A program made the position numbers and the translations under genes. A stretch of 64,000 bases of DNA from Bdellovibrio sp047344985 (GTDB taxonomy: Bacteria > Bdellovibrionota > Bdellovibrionia > Bdellovibrionales > Bdellovibrionaceae), in contig NZ_CP178861.1 of the NCBI RefSeq assembly GCF_047344985.1, forward strand, positions 1,736,001-1,800,000, read 5' to 3'. Positions 8,876 to 17,074 of the stretch are shown here, one piece after another (the first letter of the stretch is position 1; the number at the start of each line of letters is the position of its first letter). The notes under the pieces are model-generated. The model saw only the letters and a program-made list of their open reading frames with translations, did no database searches and was not told where the DNA came from.

Positions 8876-9042
8876 TTTTGTTGCGAATCTGCAGTTCGAA
8901 TCGAACAGGCTCTTCAAATTTTGTTACCGCCTGCCCAAGATAGTGACAGTAGGCCTTCTCCTAATTGCGTATATCTCTGTTAAGGAGTGGTTGCGGAATT
9001 GCAAATACCAAAGGTATTCCCGAGAAGGAAAGGGCGTTTTTT

Positions 9043-9744
9043 ATGAGACTCTATTTTCTTTTGTTTATATCTTTTTTAGTGTTGAGCAATGAAGCTCATG
9101 CGGGAATGTTTGTATGGACGACTTGGAACACGCGAAAGGGTCATGGCGTAAAAGTTTGTTTTGCCAATCCCGTTGAAGATTCCAAAGAGAGTTATAAAAG
9201 AAGTCCCTGGAGTGATGAGCAAAAGCATCTTGTTCAGTCCTGGGTTGAACAGGAATACACGCCAGAGCGGACAGGTATTTACTTTTATGGTTTCACGGAT
9301 TGTGTTGTCGGTGATCGAAGCAATGTGATCATCAACTATCGTAAAAGATGGAAGCTAGGCTGGGATTCGGTTACGCGCGCTCAGTCGACACTTGGGCAAG
9401 GACTGATGTACGCTTCTCGAGATTTTCCAGGAGCTGCGGGTTCGATTCAGTTTTTTATTAGTGGACTTTCCAAATCTACAGTAATTCACGAATTTGGACA
9501 TACTGCAGGCCTTATGCATGAGCATGACCATCCCAACGCTGTTGGTTGTGACATTGACGGCAGTAAGAAAGAGCCGATGATATTTGCTCGTGGTTATACC
9601 GAGTACGATCCGGACTCCATTATGAGTTACTGCGTGACTCGCAACCACCGAGATCGCGGTCTGAGCCAAGGTGATCTTTTTACTTTAAGACTCATGTATA
9701 TTGAACATGTGTCTCCTCCTGAGAAGCCGGATATTCTGAGATAG
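9043..9744 (+). CDS. Secreted astacin-like metalloprotease
   Basis: A 233-residue exported endopeptidase. The signal peptide ends in AHAG near residue 22. The zinc site HEFGHTAGLMHE (His149, Glu150, His153, His159) fits the full astacin signature HEXXHXXGXXHE, and SIMSYC after it supplies the Met-turn of metzincins. Four cysteines lie outside the signal peptide. The ATG at 9043 is chosen because GAAGGAAAGG precedes it and the signal peptide starts there; the frame is open to 8965. It is monocistronic. The protein ends about 40 residues after the Met-turn, so it is a bare catalytic domain with little propeptide. Confidence 0.88.
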   Translation: MRLYFLLFISFLVLSNEAHAGMFVWTTWNTRKGHGVKVCFANPVEDSKESYKRSPWSDEQKHLVQSWVEQEYTPERTGIYFYGFTDCVVGDRSNVIINYRKRWKLGWDSVTRAQSTLGQGLMYASRDFPGAAGSIQFFISGLSKSTVIHEFGHTAGLMHEHDHPNAVGCDIDGSKKEPMIFARGYTEYDPDSIMSYCVTRNHRDRGLSQGDLFTLRLMYIEHVSPPEKPDILR

Positions 9745-9837
9745 CATTTAAAGGTCAGCTTCTTTTTTTGTTTCACGCAGTCTAAAGGTAAAGGTCAAGC
9801 AACTGTTGATAGGGTACGCTGGCGATCAAAGAAAGAA

Positions 9838-11211
9838 TTAATTCTTAATAACATCCCAATGCAAATCACCAATCAAGCTGCGGAGCTTGATTTGCTTCAC
9901 ACCTGTGTCGACGTGAATAAGAATGCGGGAATTAGGAAGCGCTTCGATCTGAGTCAAGCGCATGATCTTGGGATTGCTGTGGTAAGCAGCCTCAATGGCT
10001 TGTGCGATATTGTCCCAACGAATGAAGGGCTCAAAGCTTTTGCCGTGATTGGTGCTCTTGTAAGAGCCTACAAACCACGTTCCATTCGGATGAATGCTCA
10101 CGGGATAATTTTGTTTTCCAAAAAGAGGAATTTGAGTCCAAGTCAAACCGTCTTCAGTGCGGTAAACGCCTTCGGATGAAACCAGTCCACGCACGGAGTT
10201 TTTATTTTCAAACGCGATCGAATAGATCTCGCGCTTTAAGAGTGAATCTGTTGTCACCGTAGATTTCGACGGAGCTTCCGGTTCTTCCAGCAAAAGATTC
10301 TTTTTCTTCCACCAAACTTCGCCGTGACCATCGATCTTGCTAATGCCCCAGATGTGCGCTTCTGGTTTTAAAATCTCCACACGCGCGCGAAGAGGCGGGC
10401 CATAAGTAGCGCTGTCCGGGCGAATCACAATGCCGCGATGAGAATTTGTGACGTATCCCAAAATCTCTTTCATCGGAATCGTTTCGCCTTTTTGTGTGAT
10501 GATCACATCGTTATTGCGGTAAAGAACAGTGACCCAGTTTTTCTTTGGATGATAAGCGAGACTTGCAAAATCAGCACGTGAAACAAAGTGCGTGATATCC
10601 GCATAGCCGATTTGATTTTCGTATTGAATTTTCAAAAAGTTCTTCGTGATTTCTAGAGGAACAATTCTGCGTAAACGGGGAATCGTCGTCACAACTTTTG
10701 CTGAAGAACTCGCATCCTTACGAAGATAGGTGTCGATAAGGTTCGTATAAATACCTAAATCATCATGACGACTTTGCAGAGATTGCAAAGGCAGCCATCC
10801 TTCGACTTTGCTGTCTTTCTCTTTCACGCGAACCCAAAAGTCTTCGACGGTCACGATTTCTAACGGAGCTTTCGCACCAAGATTTTTTACAGGAGGCGCA
10901 TCGCTCCGGTTTAGACTTAGAAGTGAAGTTGCAGATTTCGTCTCGACAAAACGAGCGACTTGAATGTCACGCAAGATCTGATCACTTTGCATAACATATT
11001 CTTTTTTATCCCAGGCAGCGTGAAATGAAATCTCCGCCTCAGAGCGGATCAGTTTGTCTTCAAGAGTGGTTCGACTCACCTGGCCAGAGGCGAAAAGACT
11101 GTTTTTGTTTCGGAAAAAAGAGACGGCCGTGTCTGCGTCCGTCGATAGAGCAGCCCAAGAATTAGGCACCAGGAAAAGCATAGGCAATGTCAGAGAGAGT
11201 ACGGACCGCAT
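9838..11211 (-). CDS. Secreted SH3-like and BNR-repeat protein
   Basis: A 457-residue protein with a signal peptide ending in NSWAA. Around residues 115-210 there are two bacterial SH3-like segments (FWVRVKEKDSKVEGWLPL and TYLRKDASSSAKVV followed by FLKIQYENQIGYADI), a fold that often binds peptidoglycan or peptides. The C-terminal half carries Asp-box/BNR-like motifs (YRTEDGLTWTQI and YKSTNHGKSF), which usually lie on beta-propeller blades. No catalytic residues of sialidases can be identified. The start at 11211 gives a proper signal peptide; a TTG at 11247 would add 12 residues but has no ribosome site and would overlap the proposed operator of the hbd operon. Confidence 0.75.
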   Translation of the reverse strand: MRSVLSLTLPMLFLVPNSWAALSTDADTAVSFFRNKNSLFASGQVSRTTLEDKLIRSEAEISFHAAWDKKEYVMQSDQILRDIQVARFVETKSATSLLSLNRSDAPPVKNLGAKAPLEIVTVEDFWVRVKEKDSKVEGWLPLQSLQSRHDDLGIYTNLIDTYLRKDASSSAKVVTTIPRLRRIVPLEITKNFLKIQYENQIGYADITHFVSRADFASLAYHPKKNWVTVLYRNNDVIITQKGETIPMKEILGYVTNSHRGIVIRPDSATYGPPLRARVEILKPEAHIWGISKIDGHGEVWWKKKNLLLEEPEAPSKSTVTTDSLLKREIYSIAFENKNSVRGLVSSEGVYRTEDGLTWTQIPLFGKQNYPVSIHPNGTWFVGSYKSTNHGKSFEPFIRWDNIAQAIEAAYHSNPKIMRLTQIEALPNSRILIHVDTGVKQIKLRSLIGDLHWDVIKN

Positions 11212-11246
11212 TTCTTTATTTTGCGGGGTGAGGAAGGAGCTTCTCA

Positions 11247-11272
11247 AGACCAGAACTTTTGACCTCTGGTCT
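11247..11272. promoter_or_regulatory. Candidate operator ahead of the hbd-crt-icmF operon
   Basis: AGACCAGA (11247-11254) and TCTGGTCT (11265-11272) form a perfect inverted repeat separated by ten bases, 58 bases before the hbd start. The spacer ends in TTGACC, a possible -35. The layout suits a dimeric repressor, for example of TetR or FadR type. No regulator gene lies next to it. Confidence 0.45.
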
Positions 11273-11330
11273 AAAGTTAGGTACTGGTAATGCGTTGGTT
11301 TTTCAATCTAATTTAACGCGGAGTGATATA

Positions 11331-12191
11331 ATGAATATCAAAACAATCGGCGTCGTAGGCGCAGGACAAATGGGGAACGGCATCGCACAAGTGGCGGCCA
11401 ATTTTGGTTTTAACGTCATCATGTTGGATGTCAGCGGAGCGGCTCTTGAAAAAGGAATCGCGACGATCTCTGGAAGCTGTGATCGTATCATCAAAAAAGG
11501 TGGTATGAGCGAAGCCGACAAAGCGGCGTTGTTGGGCCGAATTAAAACAGCTCAAGAAACAGCGGCTTTGAAAGACTGCGATATCGTGATTGAAGCAGCG
11601 ACTGAAAATATCGACTTGAAGCTTAAGATCTTTAAAGACCTTGATGCGGCTGTAAAACCAGAAGCGTTGTTGGTTTCAAATACATCTTCGATCTCTATCA
11701 CAAAAATCGCAGGCGTAACAAAACGTCCAACAAAAGTAGCAGGCATGCACTTCATGAATCCTGTTCCTTTGATGAAGTTGGTGGAAGGAATTCGCGGTTT
11801 GCAAACTTCCGATGAAACTTTTGCGACAGTAAAAGCATTGGCAGAGAAAATGGACAAAGTTTTCGTTGAGTCTGTGAAAGACATGCCGGGCTTTATCGTG
11901 AATCGCATCTTGATGCCGATGATTAACGAAGCTGTTTACACTCTTCACGAAGGTATCGCTTCTGTGGAATCTATCGACAGCGCGATGAAATTGGGAACGA
12001 ATCAACCTATGGGCCCATTGACGTTGGCGGACTTTATCGGTCTTGATACGTGCCTTGCGATCATGAACGTGCTTCATGATGGTTTGGGAGATTCTAAATA
12101 CCGTCCATGTCCGCTTCTTGTGAAATACGTTGAAGCCGGATGGTTGGGACGTAAGACAGGTCGTGGTTTCTACGACTACTCAGCGAAGTAA
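11331..12191 (+). CDS. hbd: 3-hydroxybutyryl-CoA dehydrogenase
   Basis: A soluble NAD(P)-dependent enzyme interconverting 3-hydroxyacyl-CoA and acetoacetyl-CoA. It has the dinucleotide-binding GAGQMG at 10-15, and HFMNPVPLMKLVE with the catalytic His140. At 286 residues it is the usual length of the stand-alone enzyme. The start at 11331 is chosen for its GGAG site and because it begins the Rossmann strand MNIKTIGVVGAG; the frame is open to 11259. First gene of a tight operon, 12 bases before the enoyl-CoA hydratase gene. Together the pair performs two steps of short-chain beta-oxidation, or of butyrate formation if run in reverse. Confidence 0.93.
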   Translation: MNIKTIGVVGAGQMGNGIAQVAANFGFNVIMLDVSGAALEKGIATISGSCDRIIKKGGMSEADKAALLGRIKTAQETAALKDCDIVIEAATENIDLKLKIFKDLDAAVKPEALLVSNTSSISITKIAGVTKRPTKVAGMHFMNPVPLMKLVEGIRGLQTSDETFATVKALAEKMDKVFVESVKDMPGFIVNRILMPMINEAVYTLHEGIASVESIDSAMKLGTNQPMGPLTLADFIGLDTCLAIMNVLHDGLGDSKYRPCPLLVKYVEAGWLGRKTGRGFYDYSAK

Positions 12192-12203
12192 TAGGAATTA
12201 CTT

Positions 12204-13004
12204 ATGGCGAATTTTAATTATAAAACAATTCTTCTTGAGCAAAAGACCAATGGCGTTTGGCTTCTTACAGTCAACCGTCCTGAGTCTTTGAATGCTCTGA
12301 ATTCGACAGTGCTTAACGAAATGGGCGAAGCTCTTCGTCAAATCGGCGAGATGTCTTACGAAGACGCTCGCGCTTTGATTATCACAGGAGCTGGCGAGAA
12401 GGCTTTCGTTGCGGGCGCGGATATTAAAGAAATTCATGATCTTGATGAAGAAAAAGCTTTGGTGTTCGCTCAACGCGGTCAAAGTATTTTCCACGAACTC
12501 ACTTTGCTTAAAATCCCTGTGATCGCAGCGGTCAATGGTTTTGCATTGGGTGGTGGTTGTGAGTTGGCTTTGGGCTGTGATTTCATCTACGCTTCTGAAA
12601 ACGCGAAATTCGGTTTGCCAGAAGTAAGTCTTGGTTTGATCCCAGGGTTCGGTGGAACTGTTCGTATGGCTCGCGCGATCGGACAACGTCGCGCTCGTGA
12701 GTTGACATACACAGGTGGTATGATCACAGCACAAGAAGCGCAAACTGTGGGTCTAGTAAATAAAGTTTTCCCTGCGGCAGAGTTGATGCCTGCTGTGATG
12801 AAAACAGTGGAAACAATTTTAGCCAAGGCTCCGATTGCTGTGGGTTCTGCGAAGATCTCTATCAATCAAGCTTGGGATATGGATGTTGAAGAAGCGCAAA
12901 AGAACGAAGCGAAGATCTTTGCGGAGCTTTTCAACTCTGAAGACGTAAAAGAAGGCACTGGTGCTTTCATTGAAAAACGCAAGGCTGTGTTTAAAGGTAT
13001 CTAA
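12204..13004 (+). CDS. crt: Enoyl-CoA hydratase / crotonase
   Basis: A 266-residue crotonase-fold enzyme hydrating trans-2-enoyl-CoA to 3-hydroxyacyl-CoA. Both catalytic glutamates are present: Glu120 in GGGCELALG and Glu140 in FGLPEVSLGLIPGFGG. The oxyanion-hole segment AGADIKE is also present. Length and motifs suit a short-chain hydratase. It sits between hbd and icmF with gaps of 12 and five bases, so translation is probably coupled. Its product is the substrate of Hbd. Assignment to crt rather than a longer-chain hydratase rests on the neighbouring gene. Confidence 0.9.
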   Translation: MANFNYKTILLEQKTNGVWLLTVNRPESLNALNSTVLNEMGEALRQIGEMSYEDARALIITGAGEKAFVAGADIKEIHDLDEEKALVFAQRGQSIFHELTLLKIPVIAAVNGFALGGGCELALGCDFIYASENAKFGLPEVSLGLIPGFGGTVRMARAIGQRRARELTYTGGMITAQEAQTVGLVNKVFPAAELMPAVMKTVETILAKAPIAVGSAKISINQAWDMDVEEAQKNEAKIFAELFNSEDVKEGTGAFIEKRKAVFKGI

Positions 13005-13009
13005 GTTAT

Positions 13010-16000
13010 ATGGCATATACTCTCAAAAATCCGATTCGTATCGTCACTGCTGCCGCTCTGTTTGATGGGCACGACGCAAGTATCAATATCATGCGCCGTA
13101 TTCTTCAAGACATGGGTGCGGAAGTGATTCACTTGGGCCACAACCGTTCTGTGAGCGATGTTGTGAAAGCCATCTTGCAAGAAGGCGCTCAAGGTGTTTG
13201 CATCAGCTCCTACCAAGGGGGCCACATGGAGTACTTCAAGTACATGAAGGATCTTCTTGATGAGGCCGGTGCAGGATACGTTCGTATTTTTGGTGGCGGT
13301 GGCGGCGTTATCGTCCACGAAGAAAAACAGGAACTTGAAGCTTACGGTATCGCGCAGATTTTCCATCCTGACGATGGTCGTAAGCTGGGTCTTGAAGGCA
13401 TGATCGAAATGGTCATCCGCGGTTGTGACTTTGATATTCTTGAAAAACAAAAAGAGTACAAGACCAAGAAAAACATCTTTGCCGGTGACACAATTCCTTC
13501 CGTGGAGTTGGGTGTGGCACTCACTGCCATTGAAAACGGTCATAAAGATTTCTCTTTGGCGAATTTTGGGCTTGAGTCTTTTAAAGCAAGAACTGCAAAC
13601 CCAATGGTTTTGGGTATCACGGGAACGGGTGGAGCTGGTAAGTCGTCTTTGATCGATGAACTTGTGCAACGATTCTTAAATGCTTATCCAACGAAAAAGA
13701 TCGCCGTAGTCTGCGTGGACCCATCAAAACGTAAAACAGGTGGTTCGCTTTTAGGTGACCGTATCCGCATGAACTCATTGTCGCGCAACCGCGTGTACAT
13801 GAGATCTGTGGCGTCTCGTGGTTCAGGTCGTGAGATCGCGTCTTCCTTGCCCGAGATTTTAAAATTCATCCGTCAGTTGGACTTTGATTTTATCATTGCG
13901 GAAACTTCGGGAATCGGTCAGGGCAATATGGCGATCACGGAAGTCAGTGATCTGTCTATGTACGTGATGACATCTGATTTCGGTGCGCAATCACAGCTTG
14001 AGAAGATCGACATGATCGACTTTGCTGATTTGATCGCAGTCAATAAAGCGGACCGTCGCGGAGCTTTAGATGCTCTTCGTGACGTAACAAAACAATACAA
14101 ACGCTCTCGTAAAATCTTTGATGAAAAGGTTGAGGTTCCTGTGTTCTTGACTCAGGCTTCTCAATTTAACGATGGCGGCGTTAATAAATTATTCTTTAAA
14201 ATGGCGGATCTATTAGAATCGCACCAAAAAGGTCTTTGGGGTGTTGATCCGAAGTTTAAGTCCAACATTCTTTCGGCTGAAGAACATGTGATCATTCCAG
14301 CAGATCGCCAGAACTATTTGGCTGAAATCGTCACAACCGTACACAAATATAAAAAACGCACGGAAACATTGGCCGAAAAAGCATCTCAATTGGGTGGACT
14401 TAAAAAAGTCGCTCCTCTTTTGGGAGCAAATCCAGAGACTGTAAAAAAAGTCGAAGCAGAATTGAGCGCTGATTTCACTCAAGACGAAATCGATCAATTG
14501 CAAAACTTCGATAAATTGATTGAAACGTATTCAGGCGATCAATTGATCTTTAAAGTCCGTGATAAAGAAATCCGCCAGGACCTAGTTCGTGAATCTTTGT
14601 CCGGCACAAAAATCCGCCGTGTCGTGGTTCCTAAGTTTAAAGACTGGGGAGACAGATTTAAATATCTTAAACTTGAAAACGTTCCAGGTGAATTTCCGTA
14701 CACAGCCGGTGTGTTCCAGCTAAAACGCGCCGATGAAGATCCAAAGCGCATGTTCGCAGGCGAAGGAACTCCGGAAAGAACAAACCGTCGTTTCCATTAC
14801 CTTACAAAAGGGGAGACGGCTCATCGTCTTTCTACAGCTTTTGACTCTGTGACTTTGTACGGACAAGATCCTGATCAGCGTCCAGACATCTTCGGTAAAG
14901 TCGGGGAGTCAGGTGTTAGCATTTGTACTTTGAATGATATGAAGAAGCTTTATGCGGGCTTTGATCTTATCAATCCGAATACGTCTGTGAGTATGACAAT
15001 CAACGGTCCAGCGCCGATGATTCTGGCTTTCTACTTCAATACAGCGATTGATCAGCAAGTCGAAAAGAAGGAAGCAGAGCTAGGTCGTAAGCTTACTCAA
15101 CAAGAGTGGGCCGACGTAGCAAACTGGACACTTCAACAAGTGCGCGGAACTGTTCAGGCGGACATCTTAAAAGAAGACCAAGGCCAAAACACTTGCATCT
15201 TCTCTATCAACTTCGCATTGAAGATGATGGGAGATATTCAAGAGTTCTTCGTGAATAGCAAAATCAGAAACTTCTACTCTGTGAGTATTTCTGGTTACCA
15301 TATTGCAGAAGCCGGTGCGAATCCGATCTCTCAATTGGCGTTCACACTTTCAAATGGTTTCACATTTGTTGAATACTATTTGGCGCGCGGTCTTAAGGTT
15401 GATGACTTTGCTCCAAATCTTTCGTTCTTCTTTAGTAACGGCCTAGATCCTGAGTATGCGGTTCTAGGACGCGTGGCTCGCCGTATTTGGGCGGTAGCAA
15501 TGCGCGACCTTTATAAAGGTAACGATCGTTCACAAAAATTGAAATACCACATTCAAACGTCAGGTCGTTCATTGCATGCGCAAGAGATCGACTTTAACGA
15601 CATCCGTACGACATTGCAGGCCTTGATTGCTCTTTATGATAATTGCAATAGCTTGCATACAAATGCGTATGACGAAGCGATCACGACTCCAACAGAAGAA
15701 TCTGTTCGTCGTGCGATGGCGATTCAGTTGATCATCAACCGTGAATTCGGAATGACGAAGAACGAGAACCCAACTCAAGGGGCTTACTTCATTGAAGAGC
15801 TGACGGATTTGGTGGAAGAAGCCGTTCTGAATGAATTTAAAAAGATCAACGAGCGTGGTGGCGTTTTGGGTGCAATGGAAACTCAATACCAACGTTCTAA
15901 AATCCAAGAAGAGTCTTTATATTACGAAAGACTTAAACACGATGGCACTTTGCCAATCATCGGCGTAAATACGTTCATTGATCCTAAGACAATGGCTGCG

Positions 16001-16252
16001 GATTACGTTCCACCGAAGATTGAACTGGCTCGTGCTTCTTACGAAGAAAAGAACGCGCAGTTGTCGAATGTTCACAATTATCAAAAGTCTCATCAAACTG
16101 AGGCGGAACGTGAACTTCAAAACCTGAAGGACACGGTCCTCAACGGTGGAAACATCTTTGCGGCTTTGATGACAGCGGCAAGACATTGCAGCTTATATCA
16201 AATGACTCAAGCCCTTTACGAAGTCGGCGGTCAGTACCGCAGAAACCTTTAG
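13010..16252 (+). CDS. icmF: Fused isobutyryl-CoA mutase (IcmF)
   Basis: A 1080-residue coenzyme B12 enzyme that interconverts isobutyryl-CoA and n-butyryl-CoA. Domain order is that of IcmF: an N-terminal cobalamin-binding domain (FDGHDASINI with His21 as the likely cobalt ligand), a MeaB-like G-protein chaperone domain with a P loop GTGGAGKSS near residue 205, and a C-terminal mutase barrel. The segment FPYTAGVFQLKR at about 565 follows the IcmF pattern (GVFPFKR) and not the methylmalonyl-CoA mutase pattern, so isobutyryl- or a related branched acyl-CoA is expected. It ends the hbd-crt operon, which would take the n-butyryl-CoA product further. The stop codon is immediately followed by a GGTACC dyad. 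Confidence 0.92.
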   Translation: MAYTLKNPIRIVTAAALFDGHDASINIMRRILQDMGAEVIHLGHNRSVSDVVKAILQEGAQGVCISSYQGGHMEYFKYMKDLLDEAGAGYVRIFGGGGGVIVHEEKQELEAYGIAQIFHPDDGRKLGLEGMIEMVIRGCDFDILEKQKEYKTKKNIFAGDTIPSVELGVALTAIENGHKDFSLANFGLESFKARTANPMVLGITGTGGAGKSSLIDELVQRFLNAYPTKKIAVVCVDPSKRKTGGSLLGDRIRMNSLSRNRVYMRSVASRGSGREIASSLPEILKFIRQLDFDFIIAETSGIGQGNMAITEVSDLSMYVMTSDFGAQSQLEKIDMIDFADLIAVNKADRRGALDALRDVTKQYKRSRKIFDEKVEVPVFLTQASQFNDGGVNKLFFKMADLLESHQKGLWGVDPKFKSNILSAEEHVIIPADRQNYLAEIVTTVHKYKKRTETLAEKASQLGGLKKVAPLLGANPETVKKVEAELSADFTQDEIDQLQNFDKLIETYSGDQLIFKVRDKEIRQDLVRESLSGTKIRRVVVPKFKDWGDRFKYLKLENVPGEFPYTAGVFQLKRADEDPKRMFAGEGTPERTNRRFHYLTKGETAHRLSTAFDSVTLYGQDPDQRPDIFGKVGESGVSICTLNDMKKLYAGFDLINPNTSVSMTINGPAPMILAFYFNTAIDQQVEKKEAELGRKLTQQEWADVANWTLQQVRGTVQADILKEDQGQNTCIFSINFALKMMGDIQEFFVNSKIRNFYSVSISGYHIAEAGANPISQLAFTLSNGFTFVEYYLARGLKVDDFAPNLSFFFSNGLDPEYAVLGRVARRIWAVAMRDLYKGNDRSQKLKYHIQTSGRSLHAQEIDFNDIRTTLQALIALYDNCNSLHTNAYDEAITTPTEESVRRAMAIQLIINREFGMTKNENPTQGAYFIEELTDLVEEAVLNEFKKINERGGVLGAMETQYQRSKIQEESLYYERLKHDGTLPIIGVNTFIDPKTMAADYVPPKIELARASYEEKNAQLSNVHNYQKSHQTEAERELQNLKDTVLNGGNIFAALMTAARHCSLYQMTQALYEVGGQYRRNL

Positions 16253-16336
16253 GTACCAGCTTCCCTTCGTGTCGATTTGGTACCTATTTTCTGAATCCCA
16301 TTGTACTTTTTCAGTACGATGGGAAGCAGGTACCTA
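16250..16336. terminator. Compound palindrome between convergent stops, probable two-way terminator
   Basis: The two convergent genes end in the same way. TAGGTACCAGCTTCCC (16250-16265, including the icmF stop) is matched on the other strand by 16336-16321 with one mismatch, including the stop of the DUF1003 gene. Between them an 11-pair hairpin (16296-16306 with 16314-16324, one G-T pair, seven-base loop) and a third GGTACC at 16279 are present. The two foldings exclude each other, because GATGGGA can pair with either partner. Confidence 0.6.
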
Positions 16337-16873
16337 CGAATGCTTCTTGTCTTTATCGAGAAGCTTATTCAGCAAATTGAGCTGTTCCTTTTGTATTTGA
16401 AAAAGAGAATTCATTTGCTGCGAAAGAAGCAGGTCCATTTTTTCGTGAAGGTTACGAACTTCAATTTCTGCTTTGGTGTTGATAATAAAATCAGTTCTTT
16501 CTCGACGACGGTCTTTTTCTTCCTGGCGATTTTGACTCATCATAATAATCGGTGCTTGAATCGCTGCAATACACGATAGCACCAGGTTTAAAAGAATAAA
16601 GGGGTAGGGATCGAGAGGGTGAAGTGTAACCAGGCTGGTGTTGAGAATAATCCATAGAGCGACCGTGGCTGAGAAAATCAGAATAAATGTCCAACTTCCC
16701 CCAAATGAAGCGACTTTGTCAGCGAGTTTTTGCCCGAGGGAGATATCCCTGTCAGATTCGATCTCCATGAGTTTTTTCGAGATCAGTTTTTCTTCCTTCA
16801 AAGACTCTTCCACAAGTTCGTGGAGTTTTTCCTTGTAGAAAGATTCTGAGTTTAAAATCTGCTTAAGCTTCAT
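16334..16873 (-). CDS. DUF1003 membrane protein
   Basis: A 179-residue inner-membrane protein. Two hydrophobic helices (about 77-97 and 105-127) are separated by a short loop; the second runs into IMMSQNRQEEKDRRRERTDF, the hallmark of DUF1003. A charged N-terminal helix and a C-terminal amphipathic coil (HEKMDLLLSQQMNSLFQIQKEQ has heptad spacing) suggest oligomerisation. The function of the family is not established. It is a single gene, convergent with icmF, and its TAG stop is part of the shared GGTACC palindrome. Confidence 0.85.
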   Translation of the reverse strand: MKLKQILNSESFYKEKLHELVEESLKEEKLISKKLMEIESDRDISLGQKLADKVASFGGSWTFILIFSATVALWIILNTSLVTLHPLDPYPFILLNLVLSCIAAIQAPIIMMSQNRQEEKDRRRERTDFIINTKAEIEVRNLHEKMDLLLSQQMNSLFQIQKEQLNLLNKLLDKDKKHS

Positions 16874-16984
16874 GATCTCAATGTAGGTTGGTTTTGTAGT
16901 GCTGGCGAGCTGTATCCCGGCATATCCGAGTTCCTTTTTATTGTGTCACTACAATGTTTTAGAAACTGGCAAAGGATTAGACAG

Positions 16985-17026
16985 CCCTCTCAGAATGATC
17001 GTTTCATAGAGGGTATTTTTGGTTTT
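16985..17026 (+). promoter_or_regulatory. Hairpin with T runs in the leader of the DUF4382 lipoprotein gene
   Basis: CCCTCT (16985-16990) pairs with AGAGGG (17008-17013), followed by TATTTTTGGTTTTTTT. It ends about 50 bases before the start codon. It may be an attenuator or a weak terminator; six pairs over a 17-base loop is marginal. Confidence 0.3.
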
Positions 17027-17074
17027 TTTGATCTTCAGGCGTACATTAAAACAAAGATTTCACCAGGAGGGTGT

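Noticed and set aside
11259..11287. A sigma-70 promoter for hbd (TTGACC with TACTGG at 17 bases)
   Set aside because: The -10 matches only two of six positions; the better GGTAAT is 21 bases away. The dyad is reported instead.
13001..13669. A 222-codon open frame opposite icmF
   Set aside because: It is a shadow of a highly conserved gene, with no start signals.
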